From the NCBI GenBank assembly GCA_965601955.1, contig OZ271855.1, positions 2,418,001-2,482,000 on the forward strand: a stretch of 64,000 nucleotides of DNA. Reading direction: 5' to 3'. A program made the position numbers and the translations under genes. This document shows, one piece after another, positions 1 through 9,018 of the stretch. Source of the stretch: RHLJ01 sp965601955 (GTDB lineage Bacteria > Bacteroidota > Rhodothermia > Balneolales > Balneolaceae). The notes beneath the pieces are model-generated. The model ran no database searches. It saw nothing but the letters and a program-made list of their open reading frames with translations, and was not told where the DNA came from. Each line of letters starts with the position of its first letter. The first letter of the stretch is position 1.

Positions 1-3000
1 AATGAACTGAAGGGCGAAGAAATATCATCAAAACCATCTGCCCTTACTTCAGATAATTGTGCGTTTGTAAAATCAGCTACTACTTTAGTCGAATTAAATC
101 CATAGATAGTTGAATGATCTATACCCTCCGCATTTTTAATTTCAGTATCTAATCCAAAGTTATCCCGACTGATAATTTCTCCACTCTTTAACCATCCTGA
201 AGACGGTTCTCCTGCTCCTGACCAGCTTGTGTAATTAAAAACTTCAGAACCTGATCCATCCCATATATAAGTTTTGTGGGGAGACCATTTTCCTGCTCCC
301 CAATCTTTCCATGTAGAAACTATTTTAGAAGTAACAGTTTCTGTACTAGTAATTAAATCTGTTTTTATTTTGATAATATCTTCAACTGAATAGCTTAGTA
401 TGTTATCTGTTTTAAGGTTTGTATACTTTTCAAAGGCAAATATTTTTTCAGAAATATTAATTACTTCAGTCCCATCCGTTGTATAATCTCTACTTTCTGA
501 ACGCTCAGATAAGCCATTCTCTGAGTTATAAAACGTGTTAACAAAAGTTGTAACACCTTCCGTAGTATTTTCGGTCTTTGTTTGTCTTACATAGTATGCT
601 ATTTCCAATTGCTCACTATCAGAGGCTCTTTCTATAGCTTTCTCAGTAACTTCAAAATAATTTGTTGTTTCAGAGATTGGAGAACCTCCTGATGTGGTTG
701 CATAAACTCTTGTCTTATAAATTGAGCCCTTAACTAAAGAAAGGTGATCTTCTGCATTGGTTGGACCAGTGGTAGGAAAGTCAACTGTAAGTTCACTATT
801 TGACAAACCATTGAAGAAATAGTGTTCGGTACGTCCTTCTGCCGGGTTGCCAGCCTTAGTAGTGACTTTGTTATACTCAGCTATATAGCCAGAAACGCCT
901 ACCCTGGCTTTTGAAACGTCATAGTCAAAAACAACTTGATTCGTTTCGTATCCATTGTCTATCTGGATTTTTGTTACAGGATAGTCTTTTAGATTTCCGG
1001 AAATTTGCTCGTCAATTCTTTTATATAGAGTTAGCTCTGTAGCGTCTTTCATTGCTCCGGTATCATCGTAGGTCACAATTATATCTCCAGAAACCAGGTC
1101 TGATCTTTGATTACCTGTTGCTCTAATATTTTCATTATTGCCGATATCAGTATATCCGGTTATCAATCCGTTTTTTATGTTGGCAATTCTTAGATTTTTT
1201 ATAGGTGAAAATTGAGTACAGCTTGGAGGATTTGTACAAGTATCAGTATTGTATGTTATAAACTCTTTACCCGCCTGAATTGAGTAGTAATCTATTACTT
1301 TATTTGTGCCCGGATCCATATTACCATAACTGGTTATAGAACCATCTATTTCTCTGTAATACCCTTTCCTTCCAAAAAGAAAAATATTCTTAAATGCATC
1401 AGTATAGAGGCGAGTATCAATTGAGAAATGATCATTGATATATACTGCGGACTTCCAGGCGTTAGTGTTTGGATCATAAAGTTTATATGAACCATCTTCT
1501 AAATGGTAGTCATATACTCTTTTGATTATTAAATCATTGCTTAATGAATGGGTAAACATATCTTCAGTGAAGGTCCCGGTTGATTCGTTAAAAGAAACAC
1601 CGTCAAATCTATATGCCTTTGCATCGTTTCCTTCTCCACTATTAGCAAAGCGTATAAGTTCATTATTTACGAAGGAAACTCCAGCTCCTGTTTGAGTAAT
1701 GTTTCCGACATTTTTGCCAAATTGCATTGAGTAGTCTTCTCCCAATTTAAAAATGGATTCATTGGCTCCATTTAGAGACAAAGAAAAGAGAGAATTACCA
1801 GCCGAGATATAATTTCTTGCGTTAAGTCCTGAATTTGTTACACTGCTTTGTAGAGAAGTATTGTAGGTTTTGGAAGCCCATTTGTTCAACTCATCCAAAT
1901 AAAACAGGGTTAACGCATCATTTCCGGATTTACCCTCATCATCAATTACAAAATAATTGCTAGTTCCTCCTATAAAGGTGTCATTACCAGAACCATCTGT
2001 GCTTGAATAAGTAATTGTATCATTATTCCAGCTTTGTCCATTCCATCTAAAAACAGTTACATCATCATCTACTAATTCAGCAACTGCTACCAAATCATCA
2101 CCAATTACTACATCAACAAGGCTATTATTTGTAGTTATTGAAGTACTATTTGTATACCACTCCCCTGGTTTATTTGGATTTTTTCTAAAGAAACGCAGCC
2201 ATCTTGTACTATTCTTTTCATAATAATCGTAGACAAATACAAAGGAGTCACCATAAATAAATATCTCAAAATTCTGAACTATGAAGTCGTTATTTCCTAA
2301 TTTTATTCCGAAAATGTCTCTGATTACGGTATTGTCGGTGTCAAATAACTCTCCAGTATTTGCAATTTCTCCATGATCATATTCGATCCATTTCCCATCC
2401 CAAGTATAGATTTTTAGAATTATTTCATCATCCCCGGTAGCATCAATTTTTCTCCAGGTTACAATGACGTAATCATTAGCTATCCATACTCTTGGATCCT
2501 CCGTTCCTGTCGGTGCATTGATAGTTAATTTTCTATTCGAATTAGAAATGGTTTTATCTGTATAGGTATAGGTAACTTCTGATCCTGAGGGGTAAGTAAC
2601 CTTTTTCAATGAAGCAGGGTGTACATCAGAGGATGTATTGTAGCTAAAATCTAAGCTTGGAAGCATTTCTCCATTTGGGTATTCATGCACAATTCTCGCT
2701 AACAAACGCTTATAATCTGGATCTCCTAGTGTTCCAAAGCCCGTGTACTCAAAATCAATATAATAAAGTGGAATAGAGTTCTCATTCCGTACTTCTATTC
2801 TGCTGAGGAATTTTGTCTCATATTTTTCCTGATAGGCATCTGGCTCAAAATGAGCTGGAAGTGCTGCCGGGTTTCCTCCAGCTGCTGATCCTAATACCGG
2901 AATTGGAGCACAATCACTTGGACATTCTGGATCAGGGTTTAATCGACCATCACCTAAAATCGTAACGGGCTTTTCTACAGATGTTGAACCATTAGAATCT

Positions 3001-4142
3001 GTTACAGTTAAACGAATTGTATAATTAAATATATCATCAAAAGGGAAAAGAGCAGTTGTTAACGTAGCGCTAGTCCCTCCGGAAGTCCAACCAGACTGAC
3101 CAAAATATTGGTACTCCCATAAGTAAGAGACAGTTCCTGAAGTATTTCCTACTACTGCTGTCCATGTATTATTTTCAGCCATAATAACCTGGCTTTCACC
3201 CGTAAAGTCTGCATAGGTTTCGTAAGCAGTAGTAAGCTCTTGATGAGGATCTGTATACTCATCTGTATTTTTTTCTCCGTAAATGAACTCAATTTCTTTT
3301 CCTTCCGGAGTAGTAATCTTTTGTAGATAAGAAGCTTTCGTATGGCGTTTTGGTTCAACAAGATCAGGGACTCCATATCTTCCCACTTGCTCTTCAACTA
3401 CCAGGTAGTCATAGGTTAATTCATCACCCCAGGTATTCTTTACCTTTGAAAGATTCCATGCTACCGGGTGCTGGCTTTGACCGGAAGTACGCATGCTGGA
3501 TCCAATCCAATTTCCCCATTTTACTCCCCATTGGATGGAGTTGCCATCAGAGATTTTATTACCGGATACAGTTGATACCCCACCTCCAAACACATAGGTC
3601 TTACCGTCTTCTTTAACGATCTCCCAACGCTCGTCAGATTTATAATAGGTAATTTTCCAAAACTGATAATTTTTTGTTTTAAAGGTTTTAGTACCACTGG
3701 TAGCACTTGTTGAAGACACCATAATAAGCTCGTTGGTACTACCGCCGCTAACTAAATAAAAATCGTCATCATGTACGCTACCCGTATTTTTGTGATCGAC
3801 AATGATTTTGTCATAACTCATCGACCAACCCATCCCAAGAATACCTGAAGGGGCGTCTAAGGCCCAGTTGTCTCTTTCATACTGTATGTTGCTTGAATAA
3901 GAAGCAGTAACGCTTGCGTTTAATCCACCCCTACCTGACACGGTTAACAAATTGATCGGTAAATTGACATCTCCAGAATAAAGATTAACCGAATTTTGCC
4001 CTGATCCTTTCAAATCGGGATTCAAAAAAAATGAATTAATACCATTCGACTCTGTAGACCTATTGTCCTGAGCTTGAAGTGTATGTATTCCTAGTACTAA
4101 ACTTATACAAATGATAAGTGCTAAACTTGCCCTCTTAAACAT
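1..4142 (-). CDS. RHS/SpvB-like large secreted surface protein (3' end beyond window)
   Basis: The frame is open from an ATG at 4142-4140 to base 1, giving at least 1380 residues. It starts with a Sec signal peptide ending near LQAQDN (residue 25). Residues 55-85 (GDVNLPINLLTVSGRGG, then SVTASYSSN) and the later LGMGWSMSYDKI are the N-terminal hallmarks of Bacteroidota RHS/SpvB-type proteins. A PKD-like domain (YTIRLTVTDSNGS) lies at about 325-396. Long beta-rich tracts follow, and near the window edge comes the family-typical IYGFNSTKVVADFTNAQLSE. The RHS core and any C-terminal toxin would lie outside the window. The gene begins 11 bases after the tail-fibre-like gene, with GAGAG just before the start, so the two are probably co-transcribed. 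RHS proteins are usually exported beta-cage proteins; the function here is unknown. Composition looks AT-richer than its neighbours by eye, not counted. Confidence 0.85.
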   Translation of the reverse strand, partial: MFKRASLALIICISLVLGIHTLQAQDNRSTESNGINSFFLNPDLKGSGQNSVNLYSGDVNLPINLLTVSGRGGLNASVTASYSSNIQYERDNWALDAPSGILGMGWSMSYDKIIVDHKNTGSVHDDDFYLVSGGSTNELIMVSSTSATSGTKTFKTKNYQFWKITYYKSDERWEIVKEDGKTYVFGGGVSTVSGNKISDGNSIQWGVKWGNWIGSSMRTSGQSQHPVAWNLSKVKNTWGDELTYDYLVVEEQVGRYGVPDLVEPKRHTKASYLQKITTPEGKEIEFIYGEKNTDEYTDPHQELTTAYETYADFTGESQVIMAENNTWTAVVGNTSGTVSYLWEYQYFGQSGWTSGGTSATLTTALFPFDDIFNYTIRLTVTDSNGSTSVEKPVTILGDGRLNPDPECPSDCAPIPVLGSAAGGNPAALPAHFEPDAYQEKYETKFLSRIEVRNENSIPLYYIDFEYTGFGTLGDPDYKRLLARIVHEYPNGEMLPSLDFSYNTSSDVHPASLKKVTYPSGSEVTYTYTDKTISNSNRKLTINAPTGTEDPRVWIANDYVIVTWRKIDATGDDEIILKIYTWDGKWIEYDHGEIANTGELFDTDNTVIRDIFGIKLGNNDFIVQNFEIFIYGDSFVFVYDYYEKNSTRWLRFFRKNPNKPGEWYTNSTSITTNNSLVDVVIGDDLVAVAELVDDDVTVFRWNGQSWNNDTITYSSTDGSGNDTFIGGTSNYFVIDDEGKSGNDALTLFYLDELNKWASKTYNTSLQSSVTNSGLNARNYISAGNSLFSLSLNGANESIFKLGEDYSMQFGKNVGNITQTGAGVSFVNNELIRFANSGEGNDAKAYRFDGVSFNESTGTFTEDMFTHSLSNDLIIKRVYDYHLEDGSYKLYDPNTNAWKSAVYINDHFSIDTRLYTDAFKNIFLFGRKGYYREIDGSITSYGNMDPGTNKVIDYYSIQAGKEFITYNTDTCTNPPSCTQFSPIKNLRIANIKNGLITGYTDIGNNENIRATGNQRSDLVSGDIIVTYDDTGAMKDATELTLYKRIDEQISGNLKDYPVTKIQIDNGYETNQVVFDYDVSKARVGVSGYIAEYNKVTTKAGNPAEGRTEHYFFNGLSNSELTVDFPTTGPTNAEDHLSLVKGSIYKTRVYATTSGGSPISETTNYFEVTEKAIERASDSEQLEIAYYVRQTKTENTTEGVTTFVNTFYNSENGLSERSESRDYTTDGTEVINISEKIFAFEKYTNLKTDNILSYSVEDIIKIKTDLITSTETVTSKIVSTWKDWGAGKWSPHKTYIWDGSGSEVFNYTSWSGAGEPSSGWLKSGEIISRDNFGLDTEIKNAEGIDHSTIYGFNSTKVVADFTNAQLSEVRADGFDDISSPFSS

Positions 4143-4153
4143 AATGATTCTCT

Positions 4154-5119
4154 CTAGTTTTGAGTGTTTGACTTTAGTTCGGTTAGTTCTTCTTTAAAAG
4201 CTTCATTTTCCTTCTTTAGCTCAATCACATAAAGAGTCAATTCTTCAATTTTCTGAAGTAATAACTTCTGGTTCTCTCCTAATTCTTGCCCATGTTCTTC
4301 CACTTCATCCTGACTTGGCATACCAGGTAAATGGCCATGCTCTTTTATGTAGTTTTCAACAAAAGTTAGGCTTGGCAGTTGGTATTCGGGAGCAAATACG
4401 AAATCAGGCCAGCCTATAGTTTCAACAATTATTTCTTTGGATCGAATTATACCATTTACTTCTAGTTTGTTTCCTGGACTTGATGTTCCTAAACCTACAT
4501 TTCCATTATTCGAAATATGAAGAGCCTCAACTTTTGAACTCCAGCCACTTTGTAAGTTGGTAACTATTTTTAATCCATTATCTGAAGATAGATACAACGT
4601 TTCTGTAGAGGCTCCGATATTATTTTTAACCTGTGTAGCAGATTCCCCTGAACCAAGAGCAGTTAACCCACCTGAACCAAGAATCAGAGAATTACCATAT
4701 TGGTTTTGCGTGAACTGCATCCAGGTAGAACTGTATGAAGTACCCTGACTTATAAGCGATGTTGTATGCCTTATAGCACCCGCAACATGAAGAGTGCTTA
4801 AGGGGGAAGTTGTTCCAATACCTACATAACCGTTATTTTTTATCCTAATTCGTTCCGAGCCGGCCACGTTAAATGTCATGTGGAGATTATCATAAACACC
4901 TAGTATCCATCTTGTTGAACCATTAGACTGTGCATTAAAAATGTCGATAGCCCCATTTGCTGGGAAATACCGGTTTGCAAATATGACACCCGAAGTATTT
5001 ACTTCGAATTTTGTCCCATATGAGCCTGTCTCCGAAAACGGTAAAGTGCCCTGAGCATGTAATGTGGTTGATAGAAATAGAATTGAAAAAATGAATAGAT
5101 AGGATGTGCGAATACCCAT
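4154..5119 (-). CDS. Secreted tail-fibre-like protein with C-terminal coiled coil
   Basis: The 321-residue protein has a signal peptide ending LHAQG (about residue 23). The body carries the phage-tail-fibre/adhesin type repeat VGIGTTSPLSTLHV (about 98) and again VGLGTSSPGNKLEVNG (about 208). The C-terminus holds the Bacteroidota signature FVFAPEYQLPSL, GHLPGMPSQDEV and a leucine/glutamate-rich coiled coil (EELTLYVIELKKE), the region that in relatives resembles the peptidase_S74/endosialidase chaperone end but lacks its catalytic block. It is probably a trimeric fibrous surface protein. It is the first gene of a two-gene unit with the RHS-like gene downstream. The substrate is unknown; an adhesin is an inference. 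Confidence 0.75.
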   Translation of the reverse strand: MGIRTSYLFIFSILFLSTTLHAQGTLPFSETGSYGTKFEVNTSGVIFANRYFPANGAIDIFNAQSNGSTRWILGVYDNLHMTFNVAGSERIRIKNNGYVGIGTTSPLSTLHVAGAIRHTTSLISQGTSYSSTWMQFTQNQYGNSLILGSGGLTALGSGESATQVKNNIGASTETLYLSSDNGLKIVTNLQSGWSSKVEALHISNNGNVGLGTSSPGNKLEVNGIIRSKEIIVETIGWPDFVFAPEYQLPSLTFVENYIKEHGHLPGMPSQDEVEEHGQELGENQKLLLQKIEELTLYVIELKKENEAFKEELTELKSNTQN

Positions 5120-5462
5120 AACTGAATTCTCCTGGCGATTTTATTTTTGACTTTATTTTAACCCTAAGTGAAGGATAACCTTCAAATATTGACTGCTCTT
5201 TTAGTAAAAAGTATTTAAACAGAAAGTTCAAGTACTTAACAAAAAATTATTATTACAGAAAAATTTTTAAGAGAATCTTGGTTTAGGTGATAAAAAAAGG
5301 AAGATCAAGTTGCCTACTTTTTTAAGACAAAGTGATAAGTCCCAGATTTTTTTTTGACTGCTTCTTCAAAAAATGAGAGTACGCACAAATTTATTCATCA
5401 CTTTAGTTCTATTTCATTTCAGGGTTTACTTTAACCTCCAAAAGAGATAGACTTGCACAGTG

Positions 5463-5543
5463 ATGAAAAACGATTACAGAAATACCACTTCTCTTCCTAC
5501 AGTAATGTGCTGCATTACTATTATTTCTACTATTACCCCTTAG
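5463..5543 (+). CDS. thrL: Putative threonine-operon leader peptide
   Basis: A 26-codon frame starts ATG AAA AAC at 5463 and stops with TAG at 5541-5543, 90 bases before thrA. Six of 26 residues are Thr and four are Ile, most of them in the final run CITIISTITP. This is the composition expected of a ribosome-mediated attenuator sensing Thr and Ile, as in enterobacterial thrL. It is too short for routine gene callers. No good Shine-Dalgarno precedes it, which is common in this phylum. The composition and position are seen directly; the regulatory role is inferred. Confidence 0.6.
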   Translation: MKNDYRNTTSLPTVMCCITIISTITP

Positions 5544-5584
5544 GGGGTTCATATTTACATATCACCTATTAGGAACTATTCCTA
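5501..5584 (+). promoter_or_regulatory. Candidate attenuator hairpins of the thr leader
   Basis: Three inverted repeats follow one another. AGTAATG/CATTACT (5501-5507 with 5513-5519) lies inside the leader frame. ACCCC/GGGGT (5535-5539 with 5544-5548) spans the leader stop codon. TAGGAA/TTCCTA (5570-5575 with 5579-5584) lies beyond it. GTAAT in the first arm could instead pair with ATTAC at 5532-5536, which would compete with the GC-rich second hairpin. That is the kind of mutually exclusive pairing an attenuator needs. No clean uridine tract follows any stem, so a classical intrinsic terminator is not evident. Confidence 0.4.
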
Positions 5585-5633
5585 CCTTTCAATTCACTCT
5601 CACTCAATTCACAATATTCATCGATAATTTATT

Positions 5634-8084
5634 ATGCTCGTTTTAAAATTTGGGGGCACTTCCGTTGGCAGTGCAGAAAGCCTCGATTTAGTACGAAATA
5701 TAGTTAAGGAAAAGGCGGCCTCAACTCCATTAATCGCAGTGGTCTCTGCCCTTGGAGGCATTACTAATGATCTTGAGAGGTGTGCGGAACTTGCATCCAT
5801 TGGAGATGAAAGCTACGCTGATATTCTTGAAGAAGTAGAACTGCGCCATATCTCTCTTTGCAATGTACTTGTTCCAGTCGCTCAGCGCAGTAGCACTCTA
5901 ACCAGGGTTAAATTCCTTCTTAACGACTTAGAAGATATTTGTCGTGGGGTATTTCTTATAAGGGAACTTTCTCCTCGTTCAAGCGATCAAATTCTCAGCT
6001 TTGGGGAGCGTCTTTCATCTGAGATCATCAAAGATTACTTCAAGTCTGATGGGATGGATGTTAATCTTCTTGATCCTAGAAAACTCATTAAAACAGATGC
6101 CCAGTTTGGCAACGCAGTAGTTGATCGTGACTTGACCTTCCATAATATTAAGGGAGCTTTTGAAACTCATTCCCAGGTTAGTATTTGTCCTGGTTTCCTG
6201 GCTTCTTCAAATGTTGGAAATCAAATTACCACTCTTGGGCGTGGAGGCTCTGATTACACAGCTTCTCTCCTTGCCGCTGCTTTAGGGGCTGAAGCTCTTG
6301 AAATCTGGACGGATGTAAGTGGCATGATGACAGCCAACCCAAAATTGGTTCCTCTTGCTCGGCCCATCAATGAGTTGTCTTATGAAGAAGCCATGGAGCT
6401 GTCCCATTTTGGAGCAAAAGTGATCTACCCCCCTACTATCCAGCCTGTATTAGACAAGGGTATTCCTATTGTCATTAAGAATACATTCTCGGCAAGCGAT
6501 CCAGGTACTCGAATTTCAAAAGAAGGGGAAACAAACGGGCAATGGATAAAAGGAATTTCATCTATTGATGAAGTAGCACTATGTACCCTTTCTGGTTCCG
6601 GAATGGTGGCCGTGCCTAATTTTTCATATCGCCTGTTCTCAGCATTAAGCCGGGAGTCTATAAATGTGATTATGATCACTCAGGCATCCTCTGAGCATAC
6701 CATAACAGTAGGCATTGACAGAAAAGATGCGGAACGAGCCAAGGTTAGTATTGAAAACGAGTTCCAACATGAAATACAACAGCATAAAGTTAATCCTTTA
6801 GCTGTTGAGACTGAGCTCTCTATAGTAGCTCTTGTAGGATCAAAAATGAGAGAACAGGTTGGTGTAAGTGCTACCTTATTCGAAACGCTTAGCGAGAATG
6901 GCGTTAATGTTAAAGCCATTGCCCAGGGTTCTACAGAATTAAATATTTCTGTCGTAGTTGAAAAAAGACACCTGGCCAAGTCGTTGAATTCTGTTCATGA
7001 AAGCTTCTTTCTCTCAGATTTGAGAAAGTTTAATGTGTTTATGATTGGCGTTGGAAATGTTGGGAAAGCCTTTTTAGAACAAATCAAGAAGCAACAGGAA
7101 TTCCTAGCCAAGGCTTTCCAAATAAACCTGAGCGTCACAGGACTCGCCAATTCTCGCAAGATGCTATTTAGCACAGATACCATCGATTTAACTACCTGGG
7201 AAACGGATTTAGAAGAGCAAGGTAAATCTATGTCACAGAAAAGCTTTGTGCAGGAAATGATCAACATGAACCTTCGTAATAGCATCTTTATTGATTCTAC
7301 TGCAAGTGAGGATATCCCCTCTCTTTATGAAGAAGTGCTATCAAATAGTATTTCGGTGGTAACGCCCAATAAAGTAGCATGTTCATCCGATTTTGATACT
7401 TATTTAGGGCTCAAGAAAACCGCAACCAAGTATCGAGCACGTTTTCTTTTCGAAACTAACGTTGGAGCCGGTTTGCCAGTTGTTTCCACAGTAAGTGACC
7501 TTCTAAAAAGCGGAGATCGTATCCATAAAATCCAGGCAGTGCTTTCGGGTACTCTCAATTTTCTTTTTAATACTTATGACGGTACCCAAAAATTTAGTGA
7601 TGTAGTAAAAGAGGCTAAAGCTGCTGGATATACTGAGCCTGACCCCCGGCTTGATTTAAGTGGGGTTGATGTGATGAGGAAAATCCTGATTTTAGCACGA
7701 GAAAGTGGTCATAAGCTTGAATTGGATGATATAGCTAATGAGTCTTTTGTCCCGGAGGAATGCATGAATACAAATTCTATTGAGGAATTCTATGATAAAC
7801 TGGATGAATATGATGAGGTATTTAAAAGTCTTTATGAGAAGGCAAAATCGGAAGGTAAGCGCATTAAGTATGTAGCTACTTATGAGAAAGGCAGTGCTAA
7901 AACCGGCCTTGAGTCATTTAGTATCGACCATCCTTTCTTCGAGCTTCAGGGAAAAGACAATATTGTTCTGTTTTATACCAATCGTTATTCTGAACAGCCT
8001 TTGGTTGTAAAAGGTGCAGGAGCTGGAGCTGATGTTACTGCTTCTGGTATATTTGCAGACGTAATGAGGATTACCTCCACTTAA
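5634..8084 (+). CDS. thrA: Bifunctional aspartate kinase / homoserine dehydrogenase I
   Basis: This 816-residue fusion catalyses the first and third steps of the aspartate pathway to threonine and homoserine. The aspartokinase domain opens with KFGGTSVGSAESL (residue 5). The regulatory ACT region spans roughly 300-460, with the typical NVIMITQASSEHTI and NVKAIAQGSTELNISVV. The homoserine dehydrogenase part starts near 467 with the nucleotide-binding FMIGVGNVGKAF, then TPNKVACS (about 578) and the active-site SGTLNFLFN (about 638). The length matches E. coli ThrA (820). The ATG is preceded by the Thr/Ile leader, and thrB starts 1 base after the stop. Feedback control by threonine through the ACT region is expected from the family. 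Confidence 0.96.
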   Translation: MLVLKFGGTSVGSAESLDLVRNIVKEKAASTPLIAVVSALGGITNDLERCAELASIGDESYADILEEVELRHISLCNVLVPVAQRSSTLTRVKFLLNDLEDICRGVFLIRELSPRSSDQILSFGERLSSEIIKDYFKSDGMDVNLLDPRKLIKTDAQFGNAVVDRDLTFHNIKGAFETHSQVSICPGFLASSNVGNQITTLGRGGSDYTASLLAAALGAEALEIWTDVSGMMTANPKLVPLARPINELSYEEAMELSHFGAKVIYPPTIQPVLDKGIPIVIKNTFSASDPGTRISKEGETNGQWIKGISSIDEVALCTLSGSGMVAVPNFSYRLFSALSRESINVIMITQASSEHTITVGIDRKDAERAKVSIENEFQHEIQQHKVNPLAVETELSIVALVGSKMREQVGVSATLFETLSENGVNVKAIAQGSTELNISVVVEKRHLAKSLNSVHESFFLSDLRKFNVFMIGVGNVGKAFLEQIKKQQEFLAKAFQINLSVTGLANSRKMLFSTDTIDLTTWETDLEEQGKSMSQKSFVQEMINMNLRNSIFIDSTASEDIPSLYEEVLSNSISVVTPNKVACSSDFDTYLGLKKTATKYRARFLFETNVGAGLPVVSTVSDLLKSGDRIHKIQAVLSGTLNFLFNTYDGTQKFSDVVKEAKAAGYTEPDPRLDLSGVDVMRKILILARESGHKLELDDIANESFVPEECMNTNSIEEFYDKLDEYDEVFKSLYEKAKSEGKRIKYVATYEKGSAKTGLESFSIDHPFFELQGKDNIVLFYTNRYSEQPLVVKGAGAGADVTASGIFADVMRITST

Positions 8085-8085
8085 T

Positions 8086-9018
8086 ATGGATCAGATAAAA
8101 GTTTTTGCACCCGCTACAGTAGCAAATGTAGCTTGCGGATTTGATGTTATGGGTTTTGCCCTGGAACATATTGGGGATGAACTGACGGTTTCCAGAACTT
8201 CAAAACCGGGTCTTTCTATTTCCGAAATTACTGGATGTGACGGGCTTCCTTTCCATCCACAAAAAAATGTAGCAACTGTTGCAGCTCAGGCTTTCTTGGA
8301 TGCTTTGGATAATTCAACTAATTCTGGCTTCGATTTTAAGATATGTAAAAAGGTAATGGGTGGAAGTGGTTTGGGTTCAAGTGCTTCCAGCTCCTCTGCT
8401 TCTGTATTTGCAATGAATGAGCTACTTGGACAGCCTTTTACAAAAACAGAACTGGTACAGTTTGCTATGGAGGGTGAGCGGGCTGCGTCAGGTCTACCTC
8501 ATGCTGATAACGTCGCTCCTTCTCTTTTGGGTGGATTTACCCTTGTTAGAAGCTATGATCCGCTGGATGTTATTGAGTTAGATTATCCAGAAAGTTTAAA
8601 AGTAGTTGTTGTACATCCTCAAATTGAGATAAAAACTGCTGATTCGAAGAAAATTTTGCGAAGAGAAATACTTCTAAAAGACGCAATCACCCAATGGGGA
8701 AATGTAGGAGGATTAGTAGCAGGGTTAGCTAAGCATGATTTTGACCTCATAAGCCGGTCTCTTGAAGATGTTATCGCGGAACCCATCCGGTCGATGCTTA
8801 TACCACTTTTTAAAGAAGCTAAACAAATGGCGCTTGATTCAGGAGCTTTAGGATGCAGTATCTCGGGGTCCGGACCTTCTATTTTTGCCTTGTGTATAAA
8901 TGAAGAGACCGCCAGCCTGATTGGGAAACAGTTTGAAGAGCTTTATACCTCTAACGGAATTGAAGTAAACGTATATCTGTCAGGAATTAATGCTCAAGGG
9001 GCTGAGGTAATTGAATGA
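8086..9018 (+). CDS. thrB: Homoserine kinase
   Basis: GHMP-family kinase of 310 residues that phosphorylates homoserine with ATP. The N-terminal APATVANVACGFDVMGFAL is the family opening. The ATP-binding loop GGSGLGSSASSSSA lies at about 91-104, and the third GHMP motif GCSISGSGPSIFAL lies near 263. One base separates its ATG from the thrA stop, and its TGA overlaps the thrC ATG by four bases (ATGA), so the three genes are translationally coupled. Cytoplasmic. Confidence 0.96.
   Translation: MDQIKVFAPATVANVACGFDVMGFALEHIGDELTVSRTSKPGLSISEITGCDGLPFHPQKNVATVAAQAFLDALDNSTNSGFDFKICKKVMGGSGLGSSASSSSASVFAMNELLGQPFTKTELVQFAMEGERAASGLPHADNVAPSLLGGFTLVRSYDPLDVIELDYPESLKVVVVHPQIEIKTADSKKILRREILLKDAITQWGNVGGLVAGLAKHDFDLISRSLEDVIAEPIRSMLIPLFKEAKQMALDSGALGCSISGSGPSIFALCINEETASLIGKQFEELYTSNGIEVNVYLSGINAQGAEVIE

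Larger units (their letters stand above)
5120..5633 (+). promoter_or_regulatory. Divergent intergenic region holding the thr leader
   Basis: This 514-base gap separates the minus-strand tail-fibre gene from plus-strand thrA and must hold promoters for both directions. The half nearest thrA contains the leader peptide and hairpins described separately. Between 5120 and 5462 I see AT-rich sequence with no open frame of note and no promoter I would commit to. Confidence 0.5.

Noticed and set aside
3152..3706. Small frames on both strands inside the RHS region
   Set aside because: A single continuous minus-strand frame covers 1-4142 with a signal peptide and family motifs, so the small frames are shadows.
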